Assembly (NCBI GenBank): GCA_026120185.1
Contig: JANUWF010001220.1
Span: forward strand, 992,001-1,056,000
DNA from: Voacanga thouarsii
Lineage: Eukaryota > Streptophyta > Magnoliopsida > Gentianales > Apocynaceae
Direction of reading: 5' to 3'
Length of the DNA stretch: 64,000 nt
The position numbers and the translations under genes were made by a program. The stretch's first letter is position 1. Each line of letters starts with the position of its first letter. Below, piece by piece: positions 1 to 9,724 of the stretch. The notes beneath the pieces are model-generated. The model did not search any database. It was given only the letters and a program-made list of their open reading frames with translations, and had not been told where the DNA came from.

Positions 1-789
1 CGAAGTCGGATTAAGTACTCATGAAATGCATAATATCGAAGTTCAAGATATTATTTCAGACGAAATTCCTATAGAGAATAAGAGGATTAAGAGGTAGAGA
101 GAGAAGAAGGGCAATAACTCCCAAACACTATCAAGAGAAACTATTTCGCAGTACTTTTACCTGCCAATCAAGAGCGCGACCAAAGAATTGAATATTGACA
201 TAACCTGTCTTAAGAAAAGATGTAGGGAGTTAGGAATTCGTCGATGGTCTCACAGGAAGTTGATAAGTTTGGAGACCCTAATCCAGAATGTTCAGGTTCT
301 TTCTCACACACACTTATACTTTGCAAGTATGAAACTATGAAAGATTTATAAGTAAATAACCGATGATATCACTTTGATTTACAGGAGATGCAAAATAAAG
401 AAGAAGGATGACATATGGCTAAGAAGAAGTTGAAAGAAGCCATTGAAATATTGGAATGTAAAAAGCAGTTGGTGGAAGAAAATCTTGATATGCAGTTGGA
501 GGACCAAACACAGAAATGGAGACAAGCATGCTTCAAGGCCAAATATAATGAGAAACTTAAGTATAATAAACTTAAGGGGATCATAAAATCCCAAGACTCA
601 TTTCACAGTAACTTCACGGCTAATTCTGCTGCTAGTCTAAATGTTGGCTCAAAAAGGAAAGAAAAGGAGGAGGATGCCGAAAAAGAGGAGCTGAAGTCCA
701 TAATTACTAATTGTTTGTCTTCCTCTAATGTAAATATTGAAAAAGAACAATTACAAACATTCATCTTAAATTTGTCAACTCAATTATAA
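1..789 (+). pseudogene. RWP-RK domain (RKD-type) transcription factor relic
   Basis: RWP-RK proteins are plant DNA-binding factors; the RKD group acts in egg-cell and embryo identity. The first exon (about 98-295) reads LSRETISQYFYLPI, then CLKKRCRELGIRRW and SHRKLISLETLI, which is the RWP-RK domain with RWSHRK in place of RWPHRK. A GT donor follows at 296 and a good acceptor (TTTGATTTACAG) ends at 384. The second exon (385-789) contains AIEILECKKQLVEE and WRQACFKAKY, matching the segment after the domain in RKD proteins, and ends at TAA 787-789. Two stops break the frame: TAG at 95-97 and TGA at 409-411. An acceptor at 422-423 would skip the TGA but has no pyrimidine tract. Upstream codons in the same frame (about 56-94) look coding, so the gene may start left of the window. 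Family call is firm; loss of function is inferred from the stops. Confidence 0.8.
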
Positions 790-959
790 AAGAGCAACTA
801 TATGCATGTATCCTCAAGTTCATATGAACACTAGTGATATGAATAAAAGATGTGATGCTTATTATTAATGGAAATATCTTTTTCCCTTATTATCTTTTTT
901 GTTCCCCTTCAAGTGGCCAGTATTTTTTTGTGATAAGGGAAATATCGAGTGTGTCCATG

Positions 960-1487
960 ACCATAACCACGGCCACTGCCACAACTACGACTATAACGCA
1001 GGCTTCTACTAGAGCCAATAGCATTCACTTCTGGGAGTACTGTTGAGCCAGTTGGTCTGGCTTCATGATTTCTCAATAATAACTCATTATTTTTATTTGC
1101 AATGAGGAGGATAGTAATTAAATCTGTGTATACCCTTTTTCTCGATATTGTTGCTACAGGACAATATTCGAGGCATGAAAGGTGGAGAAGGTCTTCTCCA
1201 ATATATCTTCATCAGTAACTTTTTCTCCGCATAATTTTAACTGAGATGTAATATTATACATCGTGGAGCTATATTCATTTTCGGTTTTTAAAATCTTGCA
1301 ACTTCAGGTGCAATCATTTATACCGTGCAGTTGGTAGTACGACCATCTTCAGGTGGTCAAATCTTTCTTTTTATCCACATGACATATGGATCTCCTTTTT
1401 TTAATATTTAGATACATTTCTGTATGACATATAATTTTTTCCAGAAATATCAAAGGCTACAAATTCGAGTTTAGCGAGGTTAGCCAT
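960..1487 (-). pseudogene. copia gag (UBN2-type) fragment
   Basis: Translation starts at the ATG at 1487 (reverse) with MANLAKLEFVAFDISGKN, the standard N-terminus of plant copia gag. Further on are LKLQDFKTENEYSSTMYNI and QLKLCGEKVTDEDILEKTF, then FHASNIVL, a stop where QQQYRE is expected, and NHEARPTGSTVLPEVNA near 1040. These are core gag segments of the gag-polypeptide (UBN2) family. The frame is broken by indels and at least one stop, and no zinc knuckle or pol region follows. It is non-coding now. Confidence 0.8.
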
Positions 1488-1588
1488 AGAGATCAATAAA
1501 TGCGTACCTGTCTTCTGGCTTTAGTAACGGCAGAAACTCGTGCTTAGTCTTCTGGCTTTTGTACCGGTAGAGACTCGTGCTGATAACG

Positions 1589-1939
1589 TGTTATAAAATT
1601 AGGGTAGTGTTAGAATAAAATCTTCACACTACACACTAATAAAATTCTAACTATTCTTTGCACAAGAATTTCTCTCTTTCTTTTCTCTCACAATTTTCTC
1701 TAATCTTTCTTTCACAAAATAATGGTGTATTACAAGTTTAGAGAATAACTCTATTTATAGAGCTCTAATTAGTAGAATACATCATGGCATACATCATCTT
1801 TCACTAATCTTAATTACTGGTGTCTCCACTAAATGGTGGACATCCATAAAAATCTTCTCTAATAATTCACATAAATCTATAATTAGTGGAGCCTCCACTA
1901 ATTAATGGAGCTTCCAATAATTTTAAGATATTCATAACA
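1589..1939 (-). repeat. copia 5' LTR, 351 bp
   Basis: On the minus strand the LTR begins TGTTATGAATATC and ends TTTTATAACA, with TG/CA termini. A TATA box (CTCTATAAATAGAG on the minus strand, centred on 1755) lies inside it, followed by a CT-rich transcribed leader. The adjoining primer-binding site reads CGTTATCAGCACGAG (minus strand, 1573-1588), as in many plant copia elements. Confidence 0.75.

Positions 1940-1940
<1 letters not shown>

Positions 1941-2010
<70 letters not shown>
1941..2010. repeat. (ATT)n microsatellite
   Basis: About 23 uninterrupted ATT units. The second R copy has only a short ATTATTATT run at the matching place (about 9691-9700), so the run expanded within this R copy. 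Confidence 0.95.
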
Positions 2011-2011
<1 letters not shown>

Positions 2012-2238
2012 AAAGCACACAGGGGTTTATATAGAGATGCAAAATGGTTAGAAGAATTAAATGTAGCATTAAGTTTCAAGATTGTAGAGATGCTTTTCAT
2101 GGTAAACATTTTGGAGAAGTTTGTACATCAATTTAACAATCAAAGTAGGAAGCTTTTCTCAATTCAATGTTTATGCATTATAAAGAATTTTAATCTTTTC
2201 AAGTTCTTATTTATGTGTTAAAATTTGATATATTTAAT

Positions 2239-2284
<46 letters not shown>

Positions 2285-2560
2285 TTCCATGCAAACATCT
2301 TTTTTTTTTTTTTTAAATTAAAAGCATGTTCAAGTAAAAGTGTTTGGCAATCTATATGCATAAACCTAAAGGATAATTTGTTGCATTGCACATTGTGATT
2401 TCCCCCCCTATTTTTTGCCAGCTCTAAGGCAATTATTTAGTCGTGACCATTAAAAAGAGTTTATCAATTGAACATTATATTAACTCAAATAATCAATTTA
2501 TGATAATCATTTAAGATTATGATATAAAAAAATAGATTCTTAACTAATCGCATTAATTTC
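2011..2560 (-). repeat. Dispersed unit R, copy 1 (upstream part only)
   Basis: The segment reading CACACAGGGGTTTATATAG onward matches 9700-10140 and 52495-52870, including AATTAAATGTAGCATTAAG and the closing CAAGTAAAAG block. On the minus strand it carries the same TATATAAACCC motif that precedes the short ORF of copy 2, but here the ORF itself is missing because the copia LTR sits in its place. An (AT)n tract lies at 2242-2282. No coding sequence is seen. Confidence 0.7.
2242..2282. repeat. (AT)n microsatellite
   Basis: About 19 AT dinucleotides within R copy 1. Confidence 0.95.
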
Positions 2561-2666
2561 TACATTACAACAATAGTTTTCATTTTTATATATAGTTTTT
2601 AGGGTTGATCAATTTATATACTTAAATCAAATGGCCTTTGCTTCTACTATTCCCAGGACATACGGA

Positions 2667-3440
2667 TAAATTCGTGGCAAATCTGTGGCTAAACTGGAAT
2701 TTGCCACGAAAAGGGTCCGTGACAAATAACTTCGTCTCTAAGTATTTTTTTGTCACGGAAATATTTTTCGTGGCAATTTACCACGAATTATTCAAATTGG
2801 TATCAGATTTGGGGGAGAAAGATTGCAAGGAAATCGTGACAAATCCGTGACAATCTGCCACGGATTTTTCACTGAAGATTCTTAAGCAGGTATCGTCCGT
2901 GGCAAATCCATATCAATTTGCCACGGAATTGCCACGAATTATTTCTCAAGCAGGTATTGTTCGTGGCAAATCCGTGGTAGATTGTCACAGATTTGCCACA
3001 GAAACAATATGGAAGATAAGTTATTCGTGGCAAATCTGTGACAATCTGCCACGAACTATTTCTCAAGCAAGTACAGTCCGTGACAAATCCGTGACAGAAT
3101 GCCACAGATTTGTCACAGAAATAATATGGAATATAGGTTGTCCGTGGCAAATCCGTGACAATTTGCGACGGATTTGCTACGGACATTGCTCAAGCAAGTA
3201 AGTCCGTGGCAAATCCACGGATGTTTCTCAAGCAAGTACCATCCGTGGCAAATCCGTGACAATCTGTCACGGATTTGTCACAGACATTTCTCAAGCAGGT
3301 ACCATCCGTAGCAAATCCGTGGCAATTTGCCACGGAAGTTTCTCAAGCAGGTACTGTTCATGGTAAATCTGTAACAGATTGCCACAAATTTACCACGGAA
3401 ACAAATTTGTCACGAAAACGTTATTTTTTTCATATTAAAT
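2667..3440. repeat. Left subterminal repeat array of CACTA-1
   Basis: Roughly twenty direct and inverted copies of a CCGTGGCAAATCCGTG / TTGCCACGGA motif, spaced by TCTCAAGCAGGTA-type linkers. Short open frames across this array are artefacts of the repeat. In CACTA elements such arrays bind the TNPA-type protein; that role is inferred here. Confidence 0.85.
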
Positions 3441-4387
3441 TGTAATGGATTTGTCATGAATTATTAAAAATTAAAAATTATTAAAAATTATTATTTTTTA
3501 ATTTGACCATGCACACGTATAATTTCCTGTCAAATACAATAGAATCGACTCATTCAATACCAAATATAATAAAACACAATTTTCTCATTTGAAGTCAATT
3601 GACTACATATCTAACATACACCCACAATTGTATACAACTACTTTTCCTATAGAACTACTTGACTAATTTGCAAGCCCTTATATCTACATTCATTAACCTC
3701 GTAAAACATGCAAACTTCCCAATATCTTTGTGTTCCTCCCAATTTACTTCACCACTTGAGCTTTGCAGGAAAAAAAATTGCAAGAAGAAAAGGAAATACA
3801 TTATCAACGAGTTAGGTAAAGAAAAGCAATACGAAAATGACTTGAAAAAAAAAATCGGCAGAATTTCCCCTATATACTGGACGTTTCTAGGCACAAAGCC
3901 ACCACAATATCAACAACATTAAAAAAAATAAAACATTAACTATCACAGCAATTATTTAATAAATGAAATGCACAATTTGAAAAGCCACAGAAATGACTAC
4001 ATATCTAACATACACCCACAATTGTCATCCACAATGTTAACAATAATTGTAGTACTCTGTGCAAAGTAAACAAGCAACTTATAAAGATAGTTTGGACTGA
4101 AACAAATTTGGACTAAAACAAGCAAAACCTCCAAGCACAATAAGACTCAAAAATTCACTTTTCCCTTTCCTCCTTGTCTATTTCTCTCCTTATCTCTTTC
4201 TAAACAATTAACCTTTCATCTTCTTCCTTATCTCTTTCTCTCCTTGTCTCTTCCCTTTCCTCCTTGTCTTTTTCTCTCCTCCCCAGCCCTCCCTCCCCTC
4301 TTCCCGCACAGATATATATATCTCTTAGTCATTAGGCATTAGTGGAAACCACAAAGGCACCAAGATTTCTTATTTAGCACCACAAAG

Positions 4388-5165
4388 ATGGATAATTGTA
4401 ATTCATTTGAGAGGTGGTCAAATTTTAAAATAGTTTCCAATCAAAGTTTTGAACATGCTGCTCTGGATTTTCAATTTGAACTACCTATTCAACAGACTAG
4501 TTTTGATACTGTTCCTCTGATGGATAATTGTAATTCGTTTGAGAAGTGGGCAAATTTTGAAATAGCTTCCAATCAAGAAGATTTTGATGTATTCTCCTTT
4601 CCGAGCCTACCACTCCCTCTTAATTTAAGGTGAGATACTTTTAAGGCTATTTTTTTTTAAAGAGAGTTTTCACTCGTCTTCTTCATCTAGTTTGGTTTGT
4701 TGTGTTATGAATCAGTGAAAGTTATGAACATGCTGCTTTGGATTTCCAATTTGATCAACCTATTCAAGAGACTATTTTTTATGCTGTTCCTCTGATGAAT
4801 AATTGTAATTCGTTTGAAATGTGGTCAAATTTTGAAATAGCTTCCAATCAAGAAGATTTTGATGTGTTTTCCTTTCTGAGCCTACCACTTCCTCTTAATT
4901 TAAGGTGAGATACTTTTAAGGCTATTTTTTTTTTAAGGGAGTTTTCACTCGTCTTCTTCATCTGGTTTGGTTTGTTGTGTTATGAATCAATGAAAGTTAT
5001 GAATATGCTGCTTTAGATTTCCAATTTGATCAACCTATTCAAGAGACTGTTTTTTATGTTGTTCCTCTAAAGGATAATTGTAATTCGTTTGAAATGTGGT
5101 CAAATTTTGAAATAGCTTCCAATCAAGAAGACTTTGATGTGTTCTCCTTTTTGAAATATACATGA
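4388..5165 (+). CDS. Unknown protein from duplicated phase-matched exons
   Basis: The gene is unrecognised. A TATATATA box at 4313-4320 precedes an ATG at 4388. Exon 1 (4388-4629) starts MDNCNSFERWSNF and ends at a good donor, AAG|GTGAGATAC. The copy starting after ATGAATCAG (4716-4904) begins with one base completing a codon, continues ESYEHAALDFQFDQPI and ends at the same donor. Its 189 bases keep the frame. A third copy (4991-5165) has AATCAA where the acceptor should be and stops at TGA just before the TACA microsatellite. Each unit contains HAALDFQF, PIQ-T, NCNSFE-W-NF, ASNQEDFDVFSF and SLPLPLNL. Exon 1 also holds an extra half-unit. The protein is acidic and aromatic with no known fold that I can name. 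It could be a host gene piece carried by CACTA-1. Whether it is expressed is unknown. Confidence 0.4.
4525..5160 (+). repeat. 275-bp tandem repeat, about 2.3 copies
   Basis: AATTGTAATTCGTTTGA recurs at 4525, 4801 and 5075, giving a period of 274-276 bp that includes both the exon and the following intron. The third copy is cut by the TACA microsatellite. A related half-unit lies at 4395. Confidence 0.85.
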
Positions 5166-5170
5166 ACAAA

Positions 5171-5290
5171 TACATACATACATACATACATACATACATA
5201 CATACATACATACATACATACATACATACATACATACATACATACATACATACATACATACATACATACATACATACATACATACATACA

Positions 5291-5320
<30 letters not shown>
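5171..5320. repeat. (TACA)n microsatellite, 150 bp
   Basis: Thirty-seven uninterrupted TACA units. The long Met-Tyr-Val-Cys reading frames on the minus strand are products of this repeat, not genes. CA-rich sequence continues to about 5405. Confidence 0.95.
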
Positions 5321-5325
<5 letters not shown>

Positions 5326-5409
5326 TATATAGACACACACACCCACCATACATATTGAAGTACATATACACACAAATATATACACACACTCATATACACA
5401 CACATTAGA

Positions 5410-6370
5410 AAATAAATAAATAAATCAAGATACTTACAAAATATTTCATCGTTGTTATTTAAAAGGTATGGAATAAAAATTAATACAAACCAATATAACT
5501 AATAAATTAAAAAAAATCGGAAAAAAAATTTCGTGGCAATCTGCCATGGAATTGCCATGGATTAGTGGCAATATAGTGATTCTGCGGCAAATCCGTGGCA
5601 AATAGCCACGGATTTGCCACGGAACACACAACAAGAATTTAGTCATTTCTTTTTACCATTACTTTACGTAACATACTTTTTTTTATGTACTTTCAATGAT
5701 AATATAGTTCTTCAAAACAATTTTCAATGACTTTTACAGTCGAAATAAAATAAAATTATATCGTTTCTTTAAAATTTATAATTTTTAATACAAACGTATA
5801 TTTCGATACTAAAAAATAATACATCTTATTTTCAATTTCATTTCAAGAATGAACGCATTAGAAAATAAATAAATTAAGATACTTACAAAATATTTCGTCA
5901 TTGTTATTTAAAAGAATTTAGTCATTTCTTTTTATCATTACTTTACGTAATATATTTTTTTGTGTACTTTCAATGATAATATAGTTCTTCAAAACAATTT
6001 TCAATGGCTTTTATAGTCGAAATAAAATAAAATTATATCGTTTCTTTAAAATTTATAATTTTAATACAAACGTATATTTCGATACTAAAAAATAATACAT
6101 CTTATTTTCAATTTTATTTCAAGAATGAACGCATTAGAAAATAAATAAATCAAGATACTTATAAAATATTTCGTCGTTGTTATTTAAAATGTATAGAAAA
6201 AAAATTAATACAAACTAATATAATTAATAAATTAGAATAAAAAAATGTCGTGGCAAATCCGTAGCAATTTGCCAGGATTTGCCATGAATTAGTGACAATT
6301 TTGTGATTTCGTGACAAATCCATGGCAAATATCCACGGATGTGCCACGGAAAACACAACAAACATTTAGC
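5410..6370. repeat. Duplicated AT-rich segment inside CACTA-1
   Basis: The stretch from AAATAAATAAATCAAGATAC occurs at about 5410 and 6140, with an intermediate partial copy at about 5865. Each flanking copy runs into CCGTGGCAAAT units (5530-5630; 6245-6350). This is internal duplication in the element; no coding sequence is seen. Confidence 0.7.
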
Positions 6371-6700
6371 CCTTTCTTTTTATCACTATTTTGTGATTCC
6401 GTGGTAAATCTGTGGCTAATGTTTGGCATAATTTTGCCATGGAAATATTTTCATCGCAAATCAGTGGCTAATATTTGGAATAATTTTTTAGCACCTTTTT
6501 TTGCTACAAATTTGCGACGGAATATGTTTGCATCACTACTTGTTACTATTTCCATAGCAATTCCGTGGCAAATTGCTACGGATTTGCTAGGGTATTTTTT
6601 CCCTACCAAATTGTTTCTATTTTGCTGTTCCGTGGCAAAATCCATCGTTGATTGCCACAAAATATATTCGGTGGTAAAAATCCGTGACAGAATCACAAAT
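6245..6700. repeat. Right subterminal repeat array of CACTA-1
   Basis: Inverted and direct CCGTGGCAAAT / GCCACGGA units, more diverged than on the left, lead to the right terminus ending at 6711. The three bases after it are CCA. No matching CCA beside a convincing left end was found. Confidence 0.75.
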
Positions 6701-6711
6701 TTCTTGTAGTG

Positions 6712-7241
6712 CCACCTGTTTGATTGGTGGAGGTTATGGAGATGTCATTTTGAATGTTGATGGATCAGTTAAGAAGACCCTTAAGTCTGCAGGAGCCATT
6801 CTAAGGAATGGTGTGGGTGATTTCTTGGCAGCTGTTTGCAAACCAATTGTGGTACATGCTGCTTTGGAGGCCGAAGTTGTTGCTCTGCTTGAAGGTCTAA
6901 AGTTGGTTTTTTCATCCTCAATTTCTTCAGTGAAGATTCAGACAGATTCGTAGATGCTGGCTCTAGCACTTTCGTCTTCTCACTGTGGTTTCTTATATAC
7001 TTATGATCAGCTTTTGCGTCATATACGTTGGCTTCTTCAGCAGTTCTCAATCTCCCATGTTTACCGCCAAGGTAATCAGGCCGCTGATTTCTTGGCTGAA
7101 ATGGCGTGCACTTCGGATGCTTCTCTGAGGTTTTCTTCGTTTTCGAATTTGCCCAGATCACTGAAGGCCCTGTGTATATTGGATAGGGATCATGTCTCAT
7201 CTATTCGTTTCTCTTTTTCTATTGATTTTGATCCCGGATAA
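6712..7241 (+). pseudogene. RNase H domain of a plant L1-type LINE, 5'-truncated
   Basis: Reading NVDGSVKKTLKSAGAILRN, LEAEVVALLEGLKLVF, VKIQTDS and YRQGNQAADFLAEMA gives the four acidic positions (D, E, D, D) of the plant RVT_3-type RNase H found at the C-terminus of LINE ORF2. A TAG follows IQTDS at 6951-6953, so the frame is closed midway. The fragment begins exactly at the CACTA-1 right end. No sign of the rest of the LINE was found to the left of CACTA-1. Confidence 0.7.
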
Positions 7242-7322
7242 TTGTTGTAATTTTCTCCTCTTATATAAATAAAATGGCTTCGGCCTTCCATTAACACACA
7301 CACATATATATATATGAGAGAG
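7242..7322 (+). other. LINE 3' untranslated tail
   Basis: After the RNase H stop the sequence reads TTGTAATTTTCTCCTC, then ATAAATAAAATGGC and ends in CA/TA/GA simple repeats. This fits a LINE tail ending in short repeats rather than pure poly(A). Confidence 0.45.
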
Positions 7323-7950
7323 AGTTTTTAATCTTATTACAAGATTGCTTGTTCTTTAATAAAAGAAAATGTAAATAATATATATCTTGGTATTGCTTAA
7401 AATAATTTTCCTTGTTTAGGAGGATTTCACAGTAGTACGTACAAAAGGGATTTCAAGTCTCCAAAGAAAACTTTTAATGTAAAAAAAAAAAAGAAAAGTA
7501 AAATCAAATTTTATACTTTTTATATCATCTGCTAATTATTATACTCCACAATAATCTTATTATTGATGTGAATCTTTATTAATTATTATTAGTTCGAATA
7601 ATGTTATAGACTATTCTAATGATTAGAACATTTACTTATAACAAGAAAAATAAACTAGAATGATAAGAAAGTATTATTAATAATTAAAATAAAAATTACG
7701 TACGAGTTATATTCAATTATGAGTTATTTAAGTGGATAGTATATAAGAATTGATTTTTTTTTAAATATCATGCTAGATATAGTTAATCAAACATCTTGCA
7801 CTTAATATTTTTATTCATATCCACATATTTATTTCAAATTAGCTTTAAAATGTTTTGGTAATATTTAGTTACATTGATCTATAATAATTAATATTATAAG
7901 ATAAATTACTTGTGATAATTTAATACTACAAGATAGAGTCTAATGTTAAC

Positions 7951-7998
<48 letters not shown>

Positions 7999-8579
7999 TA
8001 ATATATATTTATATATGAAGGGGGGGAGGCTAGGGCCTGGCAGACTGGGGTAGGGGCGAGAGCGGAAATCATGCAATCTTCATCCCTAGCCCGCCCGCCA
8101 ACCGAATTAAGCCTATCCCAGGTCCCGTTTCCACTTAAATCGGAAAATCCCTATCCATTCGAGCTAGGTCGAGCTAGATCCCCAATTTAAACGGGGCAAT
8201 TGCCATATCTAAACATAAGCTTACATCCTAATCCCTTTGGTTGGAGTGATATGGGGAGGGAAAGTAATTAATCAAGAGGGGTAACACTTTCTCTTCACAT
8301 CAACATTTTTCTCCTTCCAAGTTGGAGGGATTGAGAGAGAAAAAGTGAAGTGAAGTATTAATGACAAGAATAAAAGGTAAAATAAATTATTATTTCTTTC
8401 CATTTTCCTCTCTCTCCCATCCCCTTCTACCAAACAAAAAGATCTTTTCTTTCCTCCTCTCTCCCTCTCATGTTTCACGAACCAAACTATATGATCTACT
8501 CTTTTTATCTAGTTTTTATTTTTACAAGATTACTTGCTCTATAATAAAAGAAAAATCAGATAACATATATATATAGATC
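7323..8579. other. Gene-free AT-rich interval
   Basis: The interval holds R-like fragments (about 7335-7500), an (AT)n tract at 7954-8013, a GC-rich patch at 8014-8200 of unknown origin, and CT-rich low-complexity sequence at 8270-8480. The open frames at 8272-8576 are low-complexity and show no domain. Confidence 0.5.
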
Positions 8580-9561
8580 TTCCAATATTCTTAGATGAAA
8601 TAAATTCAGAAAGATGATACATTATACGCTCAATGTACCGCGTTGTTAGAATATCTGTCCTTCGAGGACAATGAATTTTAGTCAGGTGAACTTTACTTTC
8701 AATTGTGTTCCTGGATTCCTCACCAAACTTTTTTTTTTTCTTGTTAAGCTTTCACGAATTGAAATAGTGTTTTAAGCCAAAGTATTCAAAGTTATAAATT
8801 TTGAGCAAATAATTTTTTAAAAATAAAAATCTTTAGGCAAAAATATATTCTAAACTCTATTCAAGTACAAGGAGAATAGGATTCAAAAGAAACGTTCAAT
8901 GAAAATCTTTCCCTTTCATTAAACTTTTGCAAAGTTTAGCGATTGCAAGAAGAAGATACAAGTAATATTTTTTCAATATTAATATATTTTTTCTATAATG
9001 CTTGTGAATTTGTTTGGTATTTTGAAGCACAAGCATCATTAAAGATTATAATGGAAAATGGAATTAACATAGTTGTTTCTTTTGGTATACTTGTTAATCA
9101 ATAATTTTTATCATATTCCATTAGATAGAGTGACTTCCGTAGTTCATTCGTCTGTAACATATCATAATGTGATAAAATAAAACTCATGTATAGGCGAAAA
9201 TAAAAATACTGAATTACTCGCCCCCCCCCCCTAAAAAAAAATAAAAACTAGTTGCCAAAAGACATAATTATATGAAATAACTAAAAGAAATTTGAAAAAT
9301 TTTAGCAAAAATTGCCAAAAAAAATGTAGAAAATTAAAAGAAATAAAGATCAGTGAAGTAACGTGCTTTATTTATTGATTTAATTACTGCATTGACAGAA
9401 GAAGATTTGCATATTCTTCTTCATAATATATAACCTTCCCAAATAAAAACCAAAAATAATAATTATTAAAAAAAAACACTAGAGCACCATGAATGGTTTT
9501 TTTTAAAATGCAACCACGACCTCAAGGGTGATATAAGACGAACAGCAGCCACGCTTGGATC

Positions 9562-9657
9562 TTAGCCTTGTAAGCAGAAGTCCTTGAAGAAGACTTTGAG
9601 GAAGAGAGGGCCAGCAATCATAGCAACAGCCGTGTCCACAATGTTGTAGTAAACCAT
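9562..9657 (-). CDS. Short ORF of 31 codons with upstream TATA box
   Basis: The ATG at 9657 (reverse) opens MVYYNIVDTAVAMIAGPLFL and the frame ends DFCLQG before TAA at 9562-9564. The middle is hydrophobic and could form one membrane segment. A TATATAAAC box lies 60 bases upstream (9717-9724 on the plus strand), with a plausible leader between. A second copy (about 52390-52480) keeps VAMMSDPLFLKVFFNDFCLQ, but its promoter and first codons are deleted. I do not recognise it. It may be a true micropeptide gene or the first exon of a longer relic, since homology between the copies continues past the stop. Confidence 0.35.
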   Translation of the reverse strand: MVYYNIVDTAVAMIAGPLFLKVFFKDFCLQG

Positions 9658-9716
9658 CTCTGCAATTTTCTCCCCTTTGTGTTCTACTTGGATTATTATT
9701 ACAAAGTACACAAGGG

Positions 9717-9724
9717 TTTATATA
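9717..9724 (-). promoter_or_regulatory. TATA box of the short ORF
   Basis: Minus strand CCTATATAAACCCTTGTG. The same motif is kept in R copy 1 (about 2023-2031). The spacing to the ATG at 9657 suits a plant promoter. Confidence 0.45.

Larger units (their letters stand above)
860..1939 (-). mobile_element. Truncated Ty1/copia retrotransposon
   Basis: A minus-strand copia element retains one complete LTR (1589-1939), a primer-binding site (1573-1588) and the first part of gag. Protease, integrase and reverse transcriptase are absent, and the sequence to the left returns to the RWP-RK flank. It sits against the TTA microsatellite at 1941-2010 inside an R repeat copy, so the target duplication cannot be separated from the microsatellite. 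Confidence 0.75.
2660..6711 (+). mobile_element. CACTA-1, non-autonomous CACTA (En/Spm) element
   Basis: The right end (6711 reading leftward) gives CACTACAAGAAATTTGTGA, a CACTA terminus, followed inward by inverted copies of CCGTGGCAAATTTGCCACGG-like units. The same units form a dense array at 2667-3440, as expected for subterminal transposase-binding repeats. The left terminus is not resolved: the array begins about 2660 without a clear CACTA end, and a degenerate match (CATTACAACAATAG) lies at 2563. No transposase is present. A block near 3855-3905 matches direct repeats of CACTA-2 (54748 and 59681), linking the two elements. A duplicated-exon gene-like region and a (TACA)n tract occupy the middle. 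Confidence 0.7.

Noticed and set aside
1886..2221. 111-codon frame with a poly-Tyr run
   Set aside because: Produced by the (ATT)n microsatellite joining LTR and R sequence.
2563..2600. CATTACAACAATAG as the left terminus of CACTA-1
   Set aside because: About ten of the first twelve bases match the right end, but the match decays at once, the subterminal array starts 100 bases later, and the flanking triplet CTA does not equal CCA.
2869..3201. Overlapping 100-codon frames on both strands
   Set aside because: They lie wholly in the CACTA-1 subterminal array and simply translate its repeat.
5035..5403. Long minus-strand frames of repeated Met-Tyr-Val-Cys
   Set aside because: Translation of the (TACA)n microsatellite in three frames; no gene features.
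8014..8200. GC-rich patch as a hAT or Helitron terminus
   Set aside because: GGGG and CCCG runs are present, but no inverted terminus, duplication or hairpin could be paired with it.
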